Positions 61,760 through 64,000 of a DNA stretch of 64,000 bases are shown here, piece after piece. The notes under the pieces were generated by a model, which did no database searches, was not told the DNA's origin, and saw nothing but the letters and a program-made list of their open reading frames with translations. The DNA lies in contig LUCM01004023.1 in assembly GCA_008360955.1 (NCBI GenBank), positions 78,403-142,402 on the forward strand, given 5' to 3'. The position numbers and the translations under genes were made by a program. Origin of the DNA: Fasciolopsis buskii (Eukaryota > Platyhelminthes > Trematoda > Plagiorchiida > Fasciolidae). How positions within the stretch are numbered: position 1 is the stretch's first letter; every line of letters begins with the position of its first letter.

Positions 61760-63270
61760 CCGTTGCAATAAGGCTGCTCCTTGACGCCGTGTGAAAAGTT
61801 GGGTGTTTTCTTGATCTAACTAGCTATACAGGATGGTCTGTTTCAAGCCGAAGATCCAGTCACAATTGGAAGATCAATAATTAAAGTCATGAGAAAGTAG
61901 TCTCCTGGTTCTCAAGTTTGGGGTCAATATGAGCTGAAAACTGAGTGGAAGAACAAAATCCGAGCAGGTTTATTTCCACGCTGCCTTGCGGTACAGTTTT
62001 TGTTGGAACCTACGGCTTTGGCTGAGCCCTAAGCATCCTCCTGCTTAAAGGCTGAACTTCCTACTGGTACTCGTTGACAAGCCAACAGGAATTGTATGAG
62101 CACAGTGAGTTTGATACTGCATTGGTCGTCACGCAGAATAACCATTGCTTCCAGCAAACTGGGTTGTGATGAGTATGCGCCTGCTCAACGTTCCCTAACT
62201 GGGTTAAGCACCCCACTGTCTTATGGGTGAATTTTTTAGTCAAATGCTTCGGTTAAAGTTCTAAAAATGCCCTTTTGCATTGTAGTCAGCCGCGAAGCAT
62301 CAATCATCCAAGTACATCCAGCACCTTTTCTTTGGGAACCTTGCTGGTTTTTGTTCTTCCGGTATGGGACCATTCAAGATGCCACGAAGAACTGCATCTC
62401 AACAGATTGTTCTGATGGCGGCACAAGTGGAAAGGGAAGAAGTGGCTTACACATGTTACTTAAGCTCTAGTCTTCACTTTGTTTGTCTGCTTTCAACGTC
62501 TGCAGGCCCAAAAGGATTTGGCAACAAGCTATCGTAGCTAGAATTCCTGAGATTTTTGAACTAGGTGTATGCCGCGTCTCCGAAACACGAGCGCAAGACC
62601 CCACTTCCGTAGTTATAGTTCGTAGCTCAGATGCAACATTCTTTCTACTTTTCGTGTAACAGATGATCCAGTGTCCAGTGCTTGTGGGCAAGATGGCAGC
62701 GGGATGGTTCTGAGCACGCGAGGGGAGCGTACACTGTTAGACTGTATCCCAATCAACAGCAACGTGTGCGGTTCGGTTGAACAGTTCCGTACGTGCGCTC
62801 GACCTCCTCGTGGGGATTATTCTCCACCGATTATCTGGTGCATACGTGAGTATCACGCCGGTTTCCGACCTGGCCGAATTTATGCTGACTTATTCTTCAG
62901 TCAACGACAAATCTTGGATCATATACACATTTTTCGTAGACCCGCGATCTCGGCGTTTAACTCAGTCGACAGCGGGATTCGGTGGCGCTCCCTCTCATTG
63001 AAGAGTGTGCCAGGGAAATTCGCTTCACCCTTCCAATTTGTGCCTTCGAACCGTCAAGTCCTTGCTTACGGCGAAGTTCTGCCGAGTACTCTACGATAAG
63101 TGGCGTTCGCCAGGACTCCCCACTCCTACCTTTTGTTTTCAAATGCCATTGTAGTGATAGCGAAAGTCGTTCTGTTCTTTCGTGAGAAACATGCGGTTGA
63201 TATTTGCTTAGACGGGGAACTGTCTGACGTAGAATATGCGGATGACTTTGTGTTACTGAGCAAAGACTAG
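61760..63270 (+). mobile_element. Old RTE-like copy G, internally deleted
   Basis: The 5' region (61,760-62,230) is recognisably the same 5' untranslated region as copies A-C but far more diverged. CRVSETRAQDP (62,570-62,602) and RTLLDCIPINSNVC (62,730-62,771) are endonuclease remnants. RT begins abruptly with HAGFRPGRIYADLFFSQRQI (about 62,850-62,912), so the second half of the endonuclease, the linker and the RT fingers are missing. The catalytic box EYADDFVLLSKD (63,231-63,266) is intact, unlike in the younger copies. The copy then stops, without C-terminal region or tail. Many stops and frameshifts. Confidence 0.75.
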
Positions 63271-63317
63271 CAAGTTGCAGGATTTTTTAAGTTGTGTGAT
63301 CGCTGAGCTTGGCGTTT

Positions 63318-63339
63318 AGGTCGCAGACGTCTCAACACC
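63318..63339. repeat. Dispersed motif related to the 5.5-kb hairpin
   Basis: AGGTCGCAGACGTCTCAACA is 16 of 20 identical to the left arm of the hairpin at 5522-5546; flanking bases (TGATC.CTG.GCTT upstream) also agree. The right arm is not conserved. Confidence 0.55.
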
Positions 63340-63465
63340 GGCCGGGGCGACATCGTCAGTACTTAGGCCTAAGCTGCAGGTTCTCGGTCGTCCGGACGAT
63401 AGTATAGGCATGTTTGGAATTTGAAAGCAGGTATAAGAAGAATTTCGGTGGCTGATTAACTATGA

Positions 63466-64000
63466 CACATCATCATCGTTCAGCGTCAAACGGCAAGGCA
63501 AATCTCACTGACCACTCCCCGTTTGCCGGAGTTACATGGTCTCATAAGAACAGCCAATATACGAACGGAACAGGGAACTGATATACACAAGTGGGAGAAG
63601 ATAGGAGGCGTCCTATTTGCCGCAGCCCACACAGGGAATAAAGTCTAACTATAGAAACACTCTTTTAATTATCCTGATGCGATAGGAAACGACAACACGA
63701 TCGCCACTGTTCACGGTTCACTGCCATATCGTTCAGTGTCTCCAGCCAGCAAGTCAACGAGTCTTTCGGACCCCAACCACGAAGGCGTGAGACACCTACT
63801 TTACCTAACTTCGCCGTACATTTTCTCATCCCACGTTGCCACGTCATCTGTTGGCCTCCACATGGCTTCTACCATTTCTTGTGAGGAACCCGAAATAGGG
63901 CACGGTATGGTATACGAGTGTTCGTCATACGCAACACGTGACCCAACCAGCATAGTCCACTAAGTTTCATACGCTGAAAAAAGCCATTCTCAGCAGTGGC
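63466..64000 (-). mobile_element. RTE-like copy H, running off the window end
   Basis: The minus-strand 3' end has a short ATC tail (63,466-63,477), a 3' untranslated region somewhat diverged from copies D-F, and the C-terminal ORF with CTAKLGKVGVSRLRGWGPKD and LNDMAVNREQWRSCCR (63,665-63,847). The sequence continues upstream through RLPYRALF-equivalent sequence to the window end, so its 5' extent is unknown. Confidence 0.85.

Noticed and set aside
1..64000. CRISPR arrays, operons, prophage or bacterial defence genes
   Set aside because: The window is eukaryotic: introns, non-LTR elements, RNA polymerase III relics. No regularly spaced repeats or prokaryotic gene clusters were seen.

Overview
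The window looks like nuclear DNA from a flatworm, most likely a digenean trematode. The evidence is AT-rich, gene-poor sequence; a split gene with a long repeat-filled intron; RTE-like non-LTR retrotransposons ending in GAT trinucleotide tails; and older CR1-like elements resembling those described in Schistosoma, Fasciola and Clonorchis. This placement rests on family resemblance read by eye; no search was run.

Layout. Positions 1-15.5 kb hold no recognisable gene, only a 57-base hairpin repeat (5.52 kb), a tRNA-derived relic (6.0 kb) and chance-length open frames. From 15.5 to 43 kb there are four heavily decayed CR1-like retroelements (15.5-19.0 kb plus, 21.5-24.0 kb minus, 30.7-31.4 kb minus, 42.2-43.0 kb plus) separated by sequence in which I see no gene. 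From 43.9 kb to the end the window is a dense, nested field of RTE-like copies in both orientations, including one full-length but dead copy (54,101-57,917, minus), a near-identical pair of 5' portions (44.8 and 48.3 kb), and many 3' fragments.

The one host gene I recognise is an orthologue of ABITRAM (FAM206A/Simiate). One internal exon is at 49,971-50,324 and the terminal exon is at 60,233-60,808; they join in phase across a roughly 9.9-kb GC-AG intron filled with retroelements. The internal exon and its flank are present twice, perfectly, on the two sides of a 690-base N gap, which most simply reflects an assembly error. The first coding exon is not identified.

Other points of interest are a 5S rRNA-derived segment abutting the 5' end of one RTE copy (48.15-48.24 kb), inactivating lesions shared between RTE copies, and a small dispersed motif family (5.5, 59.1, 63.3 kb). 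I found no new multi-gene system; the interest here is repeat biology, one split gene and assembly structure.
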